A stretch of DNA of 64,000 nt from Steromphala cineraria (GCA_916613615.1 OU744732.1:30266673-30330672); one strand, 5' to 3'. Shown: positions 49,201 through 56,554, numbered from the stretch's first letter. Notes: generated from the sequence alone by a model not told the origin. Made by a program: numbers and translations.

Positions 49201-50437
49201 GAGTGACTCGTCCTCGAGTCAAGCCATTTGGAGTTATCAAGCACCTCAGTTCGACGTACTCATGGTGTACCGGGCCCTGCCAAAGAATGTTTTAAAGCTG
49301 GTAAACATTTTGCAATTAGTGAATGAATTAATGTTTTATTATTGAGAGGCAATGATATAAGCCTTTGTCTTCTTTGCCGATCCAATTCAGCATATTTCCG
49401 CAAACAAATATGTATAAATCATAACTTTAATGGCCATCCTATACAGGGTTACGGGAAATGATGAAAATATGTTTATGAATTGTACACTGTGTATATGTTT
49501 TATATGGTTTGGCCTTGTAAATATGTTGCAAAGTGCTTAACATTTGGGAAATTGAGCTTGATAAGTATTAAGCAAAGACAGTTTAAAGAAGGTGAAGGCA
49601 ATATTATGGATATACAACTTTTTTTATTTTGTTTATATTAAGTTTGGGACGTTCCGACATATATACTAATGTCGTTATCAAGCAAGTGAATAAAGAAGTT
49701 GTATATCCATAATATTGCCTTCATTTCCTTCATCATCACAACTTCTAGAATGCCCATAAAAGAAGTCAAAGACAGTTTGTAACAATGTATTCAGTCTGTT
49801 TCGTGCAGAATGCAATTATATAAATCAGTCTGATTAAAATCGACTGTGATTCGAGGGAAAAAAAGTGTAAAAATATCATCTCTAGTGGGATTCGAAATTC
49901 ACCCAGCCCGGCTTTCCTCTCATTCACAGTCTGAAGGCACCCCTATTACCCGCATGTTCTGACGCAAGCTCATCTAACCAATCGCAAGGAGCTCAGCAAA
50001 ACCTTTCGATATCATGCTAGGGACAGGTAACTCCAGTGTACCATTCGTTATACATAATCGCCGCTAAACGCTATTTAAAAACGAGGGTGTGATTGGATAG
50101 CTTACGACTGGGTTTGTCTGCTGTAAACTGGTTATAGCAACACGCGATAGAGATGGGTGCATTCCGGCCGAGACGTAGAGGATATCCCGACTGGTTCGGG
50201 ACCCGATAGAGACAATACTTTTTATATTTTATTCCTCGGAGTAGCGTCGATTTTAATCAGACTGTTATATAAATATTTCGTTTACAGGCAAGCCAATTCC
50301 CTGGAGCCACGCACCTGTCAGAGCTAAGTAATATGTGTCGAGACCCTGGCGGCGGTGGCGCACCTTGGTGCTATACAACAGATCCTTCATTGAGATGGGA
50401 GTACTGCTCTGTTCCTGAATGTGCCTTATCAATCTAG
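21922..50437 (+). CDS. Secreted PAN-like/CCP/kringle/CCP/kringle protein, eight exons
   Basis: Exons: 21922-22285, 25696-25793, 36828-36866, 37284-37527, 43131-43466, 45845-46027, 47232-47359, 50288-50437. Phases run 1, 0, 0, 1, 1, 1, 0 and agree at every junction; the total is 1542 nt, 513 residues plus TAG. Layout: signal peptide 1-17, eight-Cys PAN/apple-like region to about 121, linker 122-184, CCP 185-247, kringle 268-358, CCP 364-420, kringle 425-509. Phase-1 borders around CCP and kringle modules are usual for shuffled extracellular domains. No protease domain follows, so this is not a plasminogen-type enzyme. Kringles and CCPs usually bind proteins or glycans; a binding or immune role is inference. 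The short exons 2 and 3 are the least certain. AATAAA at 50559 gives a likely 3' end. Confidence 0.78.
22286..23293 (+). other. Intron 1 of the kringle/CCP gene, first part
   Basis: Phase-1 intron. ATCTTAAGATAT(G)TACGGMACT occurs twice (about 22468 and 22722), a small direct repeat. No exon seen. Confidence 0.45.
23294..23721 (+). repeat. MITE family B copy, best preserved
   Basis: TTAAAGGGACCATTCGAGCG at the left, CGGTCGAGTGGTGCCTTTAA at the right, giving clear 20-bp terminal inverted repeats. It lies in intron 1 of the kringle gene. ORFs inside are incidental. Confidence 0.82.
23746..24860 (+). repeat. Element with six strict 151-bp tandem units
   Basis: Opens CCCCCGCCGCGCGTTTAGCG, then CGTCCGTACGTCCGTCCGTCC, then units starting TAGCGCGATATCTAATGAAC at 23830, 23981, 24132, 24283, 24434 and 24585, each 151 bp apart, with a seventh partial unit at 24736. 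The end repeats the head motif (GGGGGACATAGTATTCAGCT, CGTCCGTCCG) before GCGGGGGATCTC. Units contain TTGACCTCATTTTCAAGGTC. No ORF. Confidence 0.85.
24861..25302. other. Intron sequence, no gene seen
   Basis: A 72-codon ORF (25001-25219) has no recognisable features, and I do not call it. Confidence 0.4.
25303..25644 (+). repeat. MITE family A copy, 5' truncated
   Basis: Family interior from TGATAATTTTATATTTCAAA through to AACGTGCTACTGCCCCTTTAA; the left terminal repeat is absent. Its right end lies about 50 bp before exon 2 of the kringle gene. Confidence 0.8.
25696..25793 (+). CDS. Exon 2 of the kringle/CCP gene (linker)
   Basis: Acceptor TTGTTGTTTACAG, donor CAAAAG|GTATTC. It enters in phase 1, leaves in phase 0, and is open ([15 protein letters not shown] ... 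STMNNQK). Its value lies in linking exon 1 (ends phase 1) to the exon at 36828 (starts phase 0); without it the phases do not agree. Confidence 0.6.
25905..26100 (-). repeat. SINE 3' fragment
   Basis: Reverse copy of 36580-36785: GGATATTTATATAGCGCGCA, CCAACCACTCGTGGTTGCTC, AACTCCCTGGGGAGTATTCA. The (TTA)n run at its start is the reversed SINE tail. The tRNA-like head is missing, as in a 5'-truncated insertion. Confidence 0.75.
26449..26663 (+). repeat. Left terminal inverted repeat of the 5.4-kb element
   Basis: Nine units of TGCGGTAAAATGTAATA type, in tandem, oriented inward. Confidence 0.8.
29135..29935 (-). repeat. Family G/C repeat nest interrupted by a MITE
   Basis: GGAGTGACCCTCAATTGAG to AAATAGGTTTTA, then a family A copy (29338-29697), then CCTCATTAGTCAAGGAGTTT and finally ACGGATGGATGGACAGACGC with CCATAAGCCCATCGG, the reversed head of family C. 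Confidence 0.55.
29338..29697 (+). repeat. MITE family A copy
   Basis: TTAAAGGGACAGTGGCACG at the left, ACGTGCTACTGCCCCTTTAA at the right, within the 5.4-kb element. Confidence 0.85.
30778..30837 (+). repeat. Short tandem duplication
   Basis: GCAAGAAGCAAACAAATGCT plus GCTGAACAT occurs twice in tandem, a unit of about 29 bp, inside the 5.4-kb element. Confidence 0.75.
31653..31867 (-). repeat. Right terminal inverted repeat of the 5.4-kb element
   Basis: Inverted counterpart of 26449-26663, ending CTTACGTCGTAACA, with nine TTACCGC-type units. Confidence 0.8.
31873..32653. other. Intron sequence, no gene seen
   Basis: AT-rich; nothing recognised. Confidence 0.4.
32654..32750. repeat. Hairpin element
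   Basis: GGTAAGGTGTGGACCCTGCT plus AGTAAAATC pairs with GATTTTACT and AGGGTCTCCAACCTTACC. Arms about 38 bp. Confidence 0.6.
32808..32980. repeat. Hairpin element
   Basis: AAGAAATAAAGTTCGCTATA plus CCCAATGTGTTTT pairs with AAAACACATTGGG and GAACTTTATTTCTT. The centre has an inner direct repeat containing ATAGTTAAAGCACGAGG. Confidence 0.65.
32981..33841. other. Intron sequence, no gene called
   Basis: A 96-codon minus-strand ORF (33305-33595) has no features I recognise. It lies in a locally GC-richer patch and could be a fossil of something, but I cannot name it. Confidence 0.35.
33842..35827 (+). repeat. Expanded family C element with about 146-bp internal tandem units
   Basis: Starts TTTTTAGCTCATCAGGACTG, has a run of GTCCGTC at 33895-33967 and ends GATGAGCTACAGAGCCAATG then GCTCTATTTTT. 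Between them about ten units recur: TCTTCTTCTCCAG at 34131, 34277, 34423 and 34569 gives a 146-bp period. Each unit has CAGACTCCTTGGMCAATGG and AGGGTCACAGGGGTCACAAC. The small element at 5586-6004 has about two such units, so this copy expanded internally. Confidence 0.85.
35828..36284. other. Intron sequence, no gene seen
   Basis: Nothing recognised. Confidence 0.4.
36285..36790 (+). repeat. tRNA-derived SINE, near full length
   Basis: Head with an A-box-like TAGCTCAGTCGGCAAGAG (36295-36312) and a B box GGTTCGAATCC (36340-36350), the two RNA polymerase III control elements. The body ends GCGCGCTATATAAATATCCA then an A-rich TAATAAAAAA tail. The tail half is found inverted at 25905-26100. The acceptor stem does not pair, so it is not a working tRNA gene. 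It lies 38 bp before exon 3 of the kringle gene. Confidence 0.75.
36828..36866 (+). CDS. Exon 3 of the kringle/CCP gene (39 nt)
   Basis: Acceptor CTTTCTATTTAAG, donor CTGAAG|GTGAGT. It encodes [13 protein letters not shown] in phase 0 to phase 0. The donor is a near-perfect consensus. The following 417 nt stay in the same frame but with two TAA stops, so I read them as an intron. Confidence 0.6.
37284..37527 (+). CDS. Exon 4: first CCP/sushi domain
   Basis: Acceptor CAAAACTTCTAAG, donor TGTAGCC|GTATGT, phase 0 in and phase 1 out. After a short [16 protein letters not shown] linker, four Cys in CCP order ([27 protein letters not shown]) with the usual Gly and Trp before the last Cys. Confidence 0.75.
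37540..42220 (+). repeat. Minisatellite, 31-bp unit, about 150 copies
   Basis: The unit is TTAGTTCTTTGATCTGTTCT followed by AACCAATATCC, with variants (CTATTCT, CAGTTCT, loss of one T in CTTTG). The count is estimated by dividing length by unit. The array starts almost at the donor of exon 4. The last 250 bp shift to a GTCAGTACTTTGTTCTGTTC-type unit. Longer blocks of several units reappear (for example 39300-39900 against 40500-41000), so higher-order duplication has occurred. The small ORFs around 42009-42293 are repeat artefacts. Confidence 0.92.
42240..42990 (+). repeat. Second tandem array with higher-order units
   Basis: Basic unit CTCCTGATATTTATCCTTAT plus GTTCTTGCCCT (about 31 bp, probably related to the preceding array). 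A longer block holding TTACGCTCATTCACTCTGCT and ATTCTTGCTGCGCTGCTGAT is repeated three times (about 42470, 42610 and 42790). Confidence 0.85.
42995..43148 (+). repeat. SINE family E copy, its tail forming part of exon 5
   Basis: GATTGGCTAGATGAGCTTGC to TCGAATCACAGTCGATTTGA then ATCAGACTG. The body contains GGTTGAAGTTCAAACCCCAC, a decayed B box. The same sequence is inverted at 49824-49990, and a diverged form lies at 50120-50271. Its 3' end overlaps the acceptor (AATCACAG) and first 18 nt of exon 5. Confidence 0.72.
43131..43466 (+). CDS. Exon 5: first kringle
   Basis: Acceptor TTTTTTTCCTCGAATCACAG, donor AAAAG|GTATCT, phase 1 both sides. Kringle signatures: [34 protein letters not shown] then C. 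It has eight Cys instead of six; the extra pair lies in GWCYGCGS, so an added disulfide is possible. The first residues (DLNQTG) come from a SINE tail. Confidence 0.82.
43467..44667. other. Intron sequence, no gene seen
   Basis: Short CGTACGACACACGTGTGTCG palindrome at about 43581-43600. No exon. Confidence 0.4.
44668..44830. repeat. Hairpin element with GC-rich loop
   Basis: GTCTCATTAGATACGAATTA, ACGAAACGAGTG and CCTTCC on the left pair with the inverted right arm ending TAATGAGACCTCGTGTAGTA. Arms about 75 bp. The loop TCTGACCTCGCTTTCGCTCG is GC-rich. Confidence 0.7.
44890..44925. repeat. Perfect short palindrome
   Basis: GACCAGTGACGATATA is followed directly by its exact inverse TATATCGTCACTGGTC (one shared base region at the centre). 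A partial further copy of CAGTGACGATATA lies at about 44859. Confidence 0.7.
44926..45402. other. Intron sequence, no gene seen
   Basis: AT-rich; nothing recognised. Confidence 0.4.
45403..45835 (+). repeat. Family C element abutting exon 6
   Basis: TTTTAGTTCATCAGACCTGT at the left, GCGTCCGTCCGTCCGTAC near the head, CATGAGCTACACAGCCAATG and CCTCTAT at the right. It ends about 10 nt before the exon 6 acceptor. Confidence 0.78.
45845..46027 (+). CDS. Exon 6: second CCP/sushi domain
   Basis: Acceptor TTATTTTTATTATTTCAG, donor GTTCTT|GTAGGT (phase 1); an alternative GT four bases on would break the phase. Four Cys in CCP order: [30 protein letters not shown]. Confidence 0.75.
46028..47231. other. 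Intron sequence, no gene seen
   Basis: ORFs of 80-89 codons around 46215-46497 overlap on both strands and have no recognisable features. Confidence 0.4.
47232..47359 (+). CDS. Exon 7: second kringle, N-terminal half
   Basis: Acceptor ATTTACCTCAG, donor ACACT|GTATGT, phase 1 in and phase 0 out. Reads [20 protein letters not shown] then a [17 protein letters not shown] segment, the first half of a kringle. Confidence 0.78.
47391..47752 (+). repeat. MITE family A copy
   Basis: TTAAAGGGGCAGTACCACG at the left, ATGTGCTACTGCCCCTTTAA at the right. It inserted about 30 bp after the exon 7 donor. Confidence 0.87.
47933..48418. repeat. MITE family K
   Basis: TTAAAGAGACACAGAGTAT at the left and GATACTCTGTGTCACTTTAA at the right, inverted with one mismatch. 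Ends share the TTAAAG start with families A and B. Only one copy in the window. Confidence 0.65.
48419..48985. other. Intron sequence, no gene seen
   Basis: Nothing recognised. Confidence 0.4.
48990..49150 (-). repeat. tRNA-derived SINE head
   Basis: On the minus strand, TTTAGCGGATCAGGTAGAGT (A-box-like) then GGGTTTGAATCCCC (B box). The spacing suits a tRNA-derived promoter. It does not fold into a complete tRNA. The rest of the element cannot be bounded. Confidence 0.5.
49151..49592. other. Intron sequence, no gene seen
   Basis: Nothing recognised. Confidence 0.4.
49593..49723. repeat. Hairpin element, family H
   Basis: GAAGGCAATATTATGGATAT and ACAACTT pair with AAGTTGTATATCCATAATAT and TGCCTTC. 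AAGAAGTTG at the inner edge relates it to 4202-4397. Confidence 0.7.
49824..49990 (-). repeat. SINE family E copy, inverted
   Basis: CAGTCTGATTAAAATCGACT, GTGATTCGAGGGAAAAAAAG, and further on CATGTTCTGACGCAAGCTCA match 42995-43148 in reverse. This orientation carries a clearer B box, TTTCGAATCCCAC. Confidence 0.75.
50120..50271 (+). repeat. SINE family E relative next to exon 8
   Basis: CGACTGGTTCGGGACCCGAT then AGAGACAATACTTTTTATAT and CGATTTTAATCAGACTG, the same tail as 43131-43148. It ends 16 nt before the exon 8 acceptor. Confidence 0.6.
50288..50437 (+). CDS. Exon 8: second kringle, C-terminal half, and stop
   Basis: Acceptor TTTCGTTTACAG, phase 0. Reads [17 protein letters not shown], then [20 protein letters not shown] and C, then ALSI and TAG. 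With exon 7 it gives a complete six-Cys kringle split by a phase-0 intron in the middle, a familiar position for kringle introns. Confidence 0.82.
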   Translation, partial: ASQFPGATHLSELSNMCRDPGGGGAPWCYTTDPSLRWEYCSVPECALSI

Positions 50438-50526
50438 TTCCAGACTCCAAATAAGCCCATTTCAGCTCACTGAATGTGCCTTATCAACATAGTTCCAGAC
50501 TCCGAAAAAGCCCATTTCAGCTCACT
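50415..50526 (+). repeat. Tandem duplication over the kringle gene's stop
   Basis: CTGAATGTGCCTTATCAA, then TAGTTCCAGACTCC and AAGCCCATTTCAGCTCAC, occurs twice, about 57 bp apart. The first copy contains the stop, so the second lies in the 3' UTR. Confidence 0.8.
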
Positions 50527-50558
50527 TGCTGAACATACAGTTGAATGTAAAGGGTATA

Positions 50559-50564
50559 AATAAA
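50559..50564 (+). terminator. Poly(A) signal of the kringle/CCP gene
   Basis: AATAAA about 120 nt after the stop codon. Confidence 0.55.
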
Positions 50565-51640
50565 GTTTTTGCACATAACGCTTAGCTTATATTTATGATT
50601 ATATATTTTTGGTTCAATGACCGTCTTGATCACTTCCTAATGGTAGCCTTTCTGCCGTTGGTTCCTATTTTTTCTTTTTTAATTCCTTTTATTCCTGTAT
50701 TCCTGTTCAAAAGGTGTATTGGGCACAGTAGCATATCAGGATTACAACAATGTCCTAATACAGGAAATTTACCAAAATATTCATTCACCACAGTCATACA
50801 CTTTCATAACCTTTATTGGCTGGTCCGTTTTTGACAGGCTTTCAGTTGGTTGCGCGGATACTCGGTCCAATCAGTTAGCGAGCTTTGGTTTCTGGCATAT
50901 GAGACGAACTCGTTTATTGGCTGGATTGGAATGACGTCACAGGTCAATCTGACGGCTCGATAAACGGAGCCTGGTGAGATCTAAAGGCTAGCGAAGTGAA
51001 ATTTTATGTCATTTTATCACAATTAAAAAAATCCATTTCAAATACCACTTTTTACCTCATTATAATTTCCCATACACAATATTTTCTTTATATCTCTTTC
51101 AGGTACCACGCCATCTCACAGCACTCTATTCATTTACAATTTATAAAATCCCTCCCACTCTATTCCAAATTCCAAATTCCAAATTAATTTTATTTTATTT
51201 TTTTACCACTTTAGAACTTTTATTAACTTTACTTGGGTGTCTATGACCTATTCTAAATTTCATGCCCCCTTATTTTGGAAATAACTAAGGCATAGATCCC
51301 ACATCGCCTTATGGTGAAAGAAGACGTTAAACTCCAACCCAACAACAACCATGTCAATAACCCTGACAAAGCTCAGAAAGATTTTCTTAACCCTCTCTTT
51401 TTCTCTGATATACAAAACTTCAAATCTTTTTGGAAAGTTTTGATTGACAATCAAGAAGAAACGAAACGACATCATGCCAAGTGTGAGATATTTAAACTAT
51501 ATAAAACATATAAACTAAAATTGTAAAACAGTATATGTTCACATAATGCGAAACACACGAATTTTATTAAATCAGCATATCTAAATAATTCTCTAACTAG
51601 ACGAAAAAGACGAATTAAATAAGGCTTTTTGATTTTCTCT
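50565..51640. other. Intergenic, no gene seen
   Basis: GAAGACGTTAAACTCCAACC near 51319-51340 resembles a SINE 3' tail. ORFs here are short and unrecognised. Confidence 0.4.
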
Positions 51641-52004
51641 TTAAAGGGGCAGTAGCACGTTTTTCGGGGACATATAAGAAGATGTCTGGAAAAAGAAAAT
51701 AAATGGTTCCAGCTGAAAGACAATGAATTGAAACTAAATGAAGCAGTAATAATTCAAATATATAACGTAAAATTTAGCCAAACGATTCCCTTTTCTTACA
51801 CAAAATGAATTAAAGGTGTTCAAACAAAATGGCCGCCAATGGCTTTTATGTGAATCTCCATACTTTGTCCTCTGACTATGGATGATCTGCTTGTGTAATG
51901 AGATTGTTGACACTGTCAATATAATACATTTAGCATTAACTTGCAATTATCAGTGAAATATTTGAAATATAAAATTATCAAAAAACGTGCTACTGCCCCT
52001 TTTA
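51641..52004 (-). repeat. MITE family A copy, inverted
   Basis: TTAAAGGGGCAGTAGCACGT at the left, ACGTGCTACTGCCCCTTTTA at the right, with the interior in reverse (AATGAATTAAAGGTGTTCA). Confidence 0.87.
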
Positions 52005-53309
52005 CCTATTGAATTACACGCAATGTAAACTAACCCCATTGACCAATAGTTTGGTTGTTGCTAAATCGTATAATAATTATCACAAAATACAACATTTTCA
52101 AATCTAGATTAACAAACAAACATCCAAATTTGTCTTATTTTAAATGATGTTGAGTTTTCATATCAATTAGATAAATGTAACTGAAAGCTAGAATGTAATG
52201 CATCACCATTTGTCCAATTTTGGTCTTCATGTTATATGCTGTTTAGCTATGTTTTTGTATGTCTTAGTTTTTAAACCAATTGGATGTACAACTGGAAGAT
52301 TGCTACAGCAATTTTACGATTTATGTTCACCTGTATGTTGGAAATGTTTACTTTATACTCATAAAAAGGCAAAATAAACAAAAGATAGTTGGCTGTCGCA
52401 ATATTTGTTGACAAGACAACAGCTCGTATAAGTGATCCCGTGAGGAGAAACACAAATGTTGAAGAAAATATTTTTTCACTACAAAGAGTGTAATTTCAAG
52501 AAGGTTAAAGGCCCTGTCCTATCGGTAGTACTTATGCTCGTTATGACTTAATTTAGCATTTTGTAAAATAATTCAGAGATTCGTTTAATGTTTTGTTATG
52601 ATTTTGAAAATAATATTTCCCACAATTCCCAAAATGACATTTATTTCGTAAGAAAAGGGTATGTCAAAGAGGGGATTAAAAAGGCACGTCCTTTAATATT
52701 GGTATAATTAACAAGTTCTTGATCACAGGAGTACTTACAAAGTTACTATTTTTTTATGCATTTATAACTTCATAGAGTTTACAAAACTAAAGTTTGATAG
52801 GGTTAGCACAGAATGCAAAAGCTTAAAGCTAACAAAAATAATCACGGACATTTTTTACTAACAAATTAGTGATTTGTTGATATAAATTATCTTGAACGCA
52901 ACGTGATGCCCATTGTATTATGACTTGATTAATGTCGATTACGTTACCAAATGAATTCAACACTCTGTCACTATATCCATATTCTTAACTAAAAAGAACT
53001 CTTGATAATATTACTTTGAAGTGCCAGTATTATTATTTCAGCAAGGATTATGACAAAGGTGTTCTTTTAAACAGAAAACACACCTAAGATTATGTTAAAT
53101 TCGTTTTAGTCATTAAACGCTGAATCATATTTAAAACATCGCCTACATTAAGGTAAATGAGACGAGGAAACAAAGAGAAAATTATTTTCAAATATTGCTT
53201 AATCTAATGCTGTGCTCAGTGGGAATACAAAACCACTAGCAAATTTAGATGCAGTTTTTATGAATTCCATTTCTTGTAGATTTTGACCTATATGCACATG
53301 ATGAGAGAC
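52005..53309. other. Intergenic, no gene seen
   Basis: Upstream flank of family member F. AT-rich; nothing recognised. Confidence 0.4.
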
Positions 53310-53317
53310 TATATAAA
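53310..53317 (+). promoter_or_regulatory. TATA box of family member F
   Basis: TATATAAA about 55 nt upstream of the ATG at 53369. Confidence 0.6.
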
Positions 53318-53368
53318 CGTTCAAGTTGTCACCTGAATCATTGTATTGAATCAATAACACACTGAAAC

Positions 53369-54036
53369 ATGCAGCTTCTAAAGCTTTTGGTTGTTCTTCT
53401 CATTGGTGAGTACACGTACTTTATTATTGTTCTTTCCATATAAAGGCTGACTTTTACATATGCATTTTACATTTTGACGTAATGATCAAATAAGTGATTA
53501 CATGTTTTCCATTAGAATTTAAACATCTTAAGAGAATTAATTACGACAGCACTTTAATTTCATTCAGTAAGCACTGAGTTAGGTATAATCACCAATTTCG
53601 GTTGCCTGCATGTCATCAAATATTTTCAAAGTAGGAAAATTGGTAAATTATTTCTTTGACCATCTGATGGAATATTTGTCATAAAGTACAATATCCCTAA
53701 CTGATTTTGTCCAGTATAGTTTGTCCAGTACATGATTGTTTGCTTTTGTTTCATATTTAAGTGATGGCGGTATTGGCAAGTGCGCATAAGCATCATCGCC
53801 GTCGTCGCCGTTGTCATGGTCGCCGTCGCCATCATCATCATCATCATCACCATCACAAAAGTAGCAGAAAGGGGAGTAGCAAAGGAAGTAGCAGCAAGGG
53901 AAGCAGTAGCAAGAGCACTAGCAGCTCAAGCAGCAGTGAGGAGGTGGTCGTTCATCATCACCATCGATCAAAGCCGAAATCGTCATCCGGGTCCTCAGGG
54001 TCGTCCGGTAGTTCCGGTTCGTCCGGATGTTGCTGA
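53369..54036 (+). CDS. Secreted His/Arg-rich, Ser/Gly-rich protein (family member F)
   Basis: Exon 1 is 53369-53405 (37 nt, MQLLKLLVVLLI, phase 1, GTGAGT). Exon 2 is 53762-54036 after TTCATATTTAAG (275 nt). The protein has 103 residues. The signal peptide ends near VMAVLASA. A basic block follows (HKHHRRRRRCHGRRR, then nine His), then SSRKGSSKGSSSKGSS-type repeats, then the core SSSSEEVVVHHHH, then GSS repeats and a terminal GCC. It has the same length and exon sizes as members G and H but is on the opposite strand and differs in sequence. The single Cys in the basic block and the Cys pair at the end suggest disulfide or thiol-metal links. Function unknown. Confidence 0.87.
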
Positions 54037-54140
54037 TTCCTCCAATTTCTGGCCTCGTTTTGACATTTTATTTGTGGATGGGTTCTCTTTAAGAAATTAT
54101 TATCGATGCTCCTTCAAACATTACTTAATCAGACTGCATG

Positions 54141-54505
54141 TTAAAGGGACAGTAGCACGTTTTTTGATAATTATATATTTTAAATATTTCACTGATAATT
54201 GGAAGATAATGCTAAATGTATTATTTTGACAGTGTCAAAAATCTCATTATACAAGCCAATCATCCATTGTCAAGAGGACAAAGTATGAAGATTCACATAC
54301 AATCCATTGGCGGCCATTTTTTGTGAGCACCTTTAATTCATTTTGTGTAAGAAAAAGGAATCGCATGGCTAAACTTTACGTTATATATTTGAATTATTAA
54401 TGCTTCATTTAGTTTAAATTCTTTGTCTTTCAATTGGAACCCTTAATTTTCATTTTCCTGACATCACCTTATATTCCCCCTTTAAAAGTGCTACTGCCCC
54501 TCTAA
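54141..54505 (+). repeat. MITE family A copy in the probable 3' UTR of member F
   Basis: TTAAAGGGACAGTAGCACG at the left, GTGCTACTGCCCCTCTAA at the right. It starts 105 nt after the stop of family member F; the nearest good AATAAA comes later, at 54891. Confidence 0.85.
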
Positions 54506-54890
54506 CATAACTGACAATTTGTTGGATTTCATTTCAAAGTTATTGTGATTTTTCAAGTGCAAGCCTTCTTAAACTATTTTGAAGTCTTTGTATACGGTTG
54601 TTTCAAGACTTGCTGTGTCTATCAAGCTAATGCTTTGTTACAAATGTAAAAGGGTTCATTGATTTTTTTTTTCAGCAAATATGTATGTACAATGCTTTTC
54701 AACTGTTTGAATTCTTGTAAAAACACGATTGATATGACAACGATAAACATTCATGGTTTAGGCCTACAGTTTAATATATTTGGTTTATGACTAAAAGCAT
54801 TAGAAAGGCTCATGATACTATTTCAAACTAAATTTACATATTAAGCCAGTGAGCAACTGTTGAATTGTTGTTTATTTTTCAAATGTGGCA
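54506..54890. other. Probable 3' UTR or intergenic sequence
   Basis: Between the MITE and the poly(A) signal; nothing else recognised. Confidence 0.35.
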
Positions 54891-54896
54891 AATAAA
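54891..54896 (+). terminator. Poly(A) signal candidate, family member F
   Basis: AATAAA on the plus strand; another lies near 54946. It faces member G's signal at 55036-55041, so the genes converge tail to tail. Confidence 0.4.
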
Positions 54897-55035
54897 TGTA
54901 ATTCAAAAACTTTATTTGCTTTGTGGTGTTATATGTTGATAAATTGAATAAAAGGACAGAAGTTACAAATGCATTATTTTATGTATTATCATCATTGTCA
55001 AACAAAATGGAAACACAAAAATCATTCTCTTAGCA

Positions 55036-55041
55036 TTTATT
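55036..55041 (-). terminator. Poly(A) signal candidate, family member G
   Basis: AATAAA on the minus strand about 124 nt past the stop at 55165. Confidence 0.45.
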
Positions 55042-55164
55042 CATAAATTGATTGATACATATAATTGTTATGGGGCGTCATGATCCAAATGCAGGCTACA
55101 AGATAATTCATTTCAAAGAACTTAGTCTCAGAAGCTTTCCTTGACAAGTCAAGGGAGGTCACTC

Positions 55165-55808
55165 TCAACAACAGCAGCCCGACGATCCAGAGGACCCGGA
55201 TGAGGATCCAGAAGACCCGGATGACTTGCTGGGATGATGGTGATGGTGAATAATGACCTCCTCACTGTAGCTGCTACTGCTACTACTGCTACTGCTACTG
55301 TGGCGGTGATGTCTGTGATGACGGTGATGGCGATGGTGTCGGTGGTGATGGTGGTGGTGTCGATGATGACGGTGGTGGCGATGATGGTGATGGCAATGAC
55401 GTCGATGACGATGATAAGACATCACAAGAGTTGACAGGACTGCAAATAGTATTTGATTTATGTAACACTTCCTTGTCGCGTAACAAATAACGATTATTGA
55501 ATTAGTGATTATGATTATTATATGGATAAAATTCATTGAATGGATGTTCGAAAAACAACTTGTGTCCTATAAGACGCTATTGGTATAATTGGTTATGTTC
55601 GCCTTATTGCGTGTTACTTTTGTTGCAAACTTAATGATAATAATGATGTTTTACGATGATTTTACAAAAGGGTTACCGAAATTCGTTAGTTTTAAAAGAA
55701 CCACATCTTTTCATTTGTTAATTTTTAATTTTTAACATTAAACAAATCTATGTTAAAGATATGTCACTTACCAAGGACGAGAAGCAAAATAACAGCGAGG
55801 TTCTTCAT
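55165..55808 (-). CDS. Secreted His-rich, Ser/Gly-rich, CCC-ending protein (family member G)
   Basis: Exon 1 is complement(55772..55808), 37 nt, MKNLAVILLLVL, phase 1, GTAAGT. Exon 2 is complement(55165..55439), 275 nt, after TATTTGCAG. The protein has 103 residues. The signal peptide is completed by VLSTLVM. Then SYHRHRRHCHHHH and an HHRHHR-repeat block to about residue 60, ten Ser, YSEEVIIHHHHH, PSKSSGSSGSSSGSSGSSG and CCC. From SYHRH to the end it is identical to member H, yet several codons differ silently (for instance Cys TGT-TGT-TGC here against TGC-TGC-TGC). Metal binding is likely from the His runs and the terminal Cys; the role is unknown. Confidence 0.88.
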
Positions 55809-55864
55809 TGTATATTCTCACTCGGTCAGGCTAAGTTTGATACTTAGCAACATACACTCGATGC

Positions 55865-55872
55865 TTATATAC
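55865..55872 (-). promoter_or_regulatory. TATA box of family member G
   Basis: GTATATAAGC on the minus strand about 57 nt upstream of the ATG at 55808. Confidence 0.55.
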
Positions 55873-56554
55873 TTTTTACAAATGTACCATTAACTATTAT
55901 AAAGCATTTTTTTAAGATGACATAATGAAATATTGATATACACAAGAGATATTGTCCCATTAAGTCGCTGCAAATCATCACTGGTCTCACAGTCGAACTC
56001 TCTACGGGACTGCGTCTTAGCGCTCCAGGAAGCAGTGGGCGGTGGAAGGGTTAATTTTCTGATATCTAAGAAAGTAAAGGGAATAATGATTACTGCAATC
56101 ACGTGTTATATATTCATTTCTTTTTTCGATGGTTTCCTACAGGAGAATAACGATATCTGTTTTGATGTGCTAATATCAAGAATATAACTGAATTGTTTAT
56201 AACAATATAAGAAAACTGTTGATCAATATGTTGGGGGATTATTTTTCAACACATACTTTTTTAAGATACGATAAAGAGCCTTCGCGTCAAAGTATGAAAT
56301 TTCATATTTTTACAAGCAAGTGTTAGATATTTTCGACAAAACCTCGACAGAAAGAGTGAATTTTGGTTATGACATTAAATGGGTTATTAGGTTTTGATAT
56401 TTTTTCTGTTAAGTAAAACAAGTATTTTGTGAAAAAACCCCAAAGATTTTGCAATATACCCCCGGTGTTTCGTGTATCTATGGCATATGCCATCTAGTAT
56501 TATTGTGAGTATCACATTTACGTATGCGATAGACACATAAGAACGCCATTTACC
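55873..56554. other. Intergenic, no gene seen
   Basis: Nothing recognised; overlapping short ORFs on both strands at 55890-56187 have no features. Confidence 0.4.

Noticed and set aside
52506..52696. Another TTAAAGG-ended MITE
   Set aside because: TTAAAGGCCCTGTCC and GGCACGTCCTTTAA share only the first seven bases, not enough to claim inverted termini.
55234..55434. Plus-strand MMVMV... ORF, also at 62703-62948
   Set aside because: Antisense shadow of the His-rich exons.
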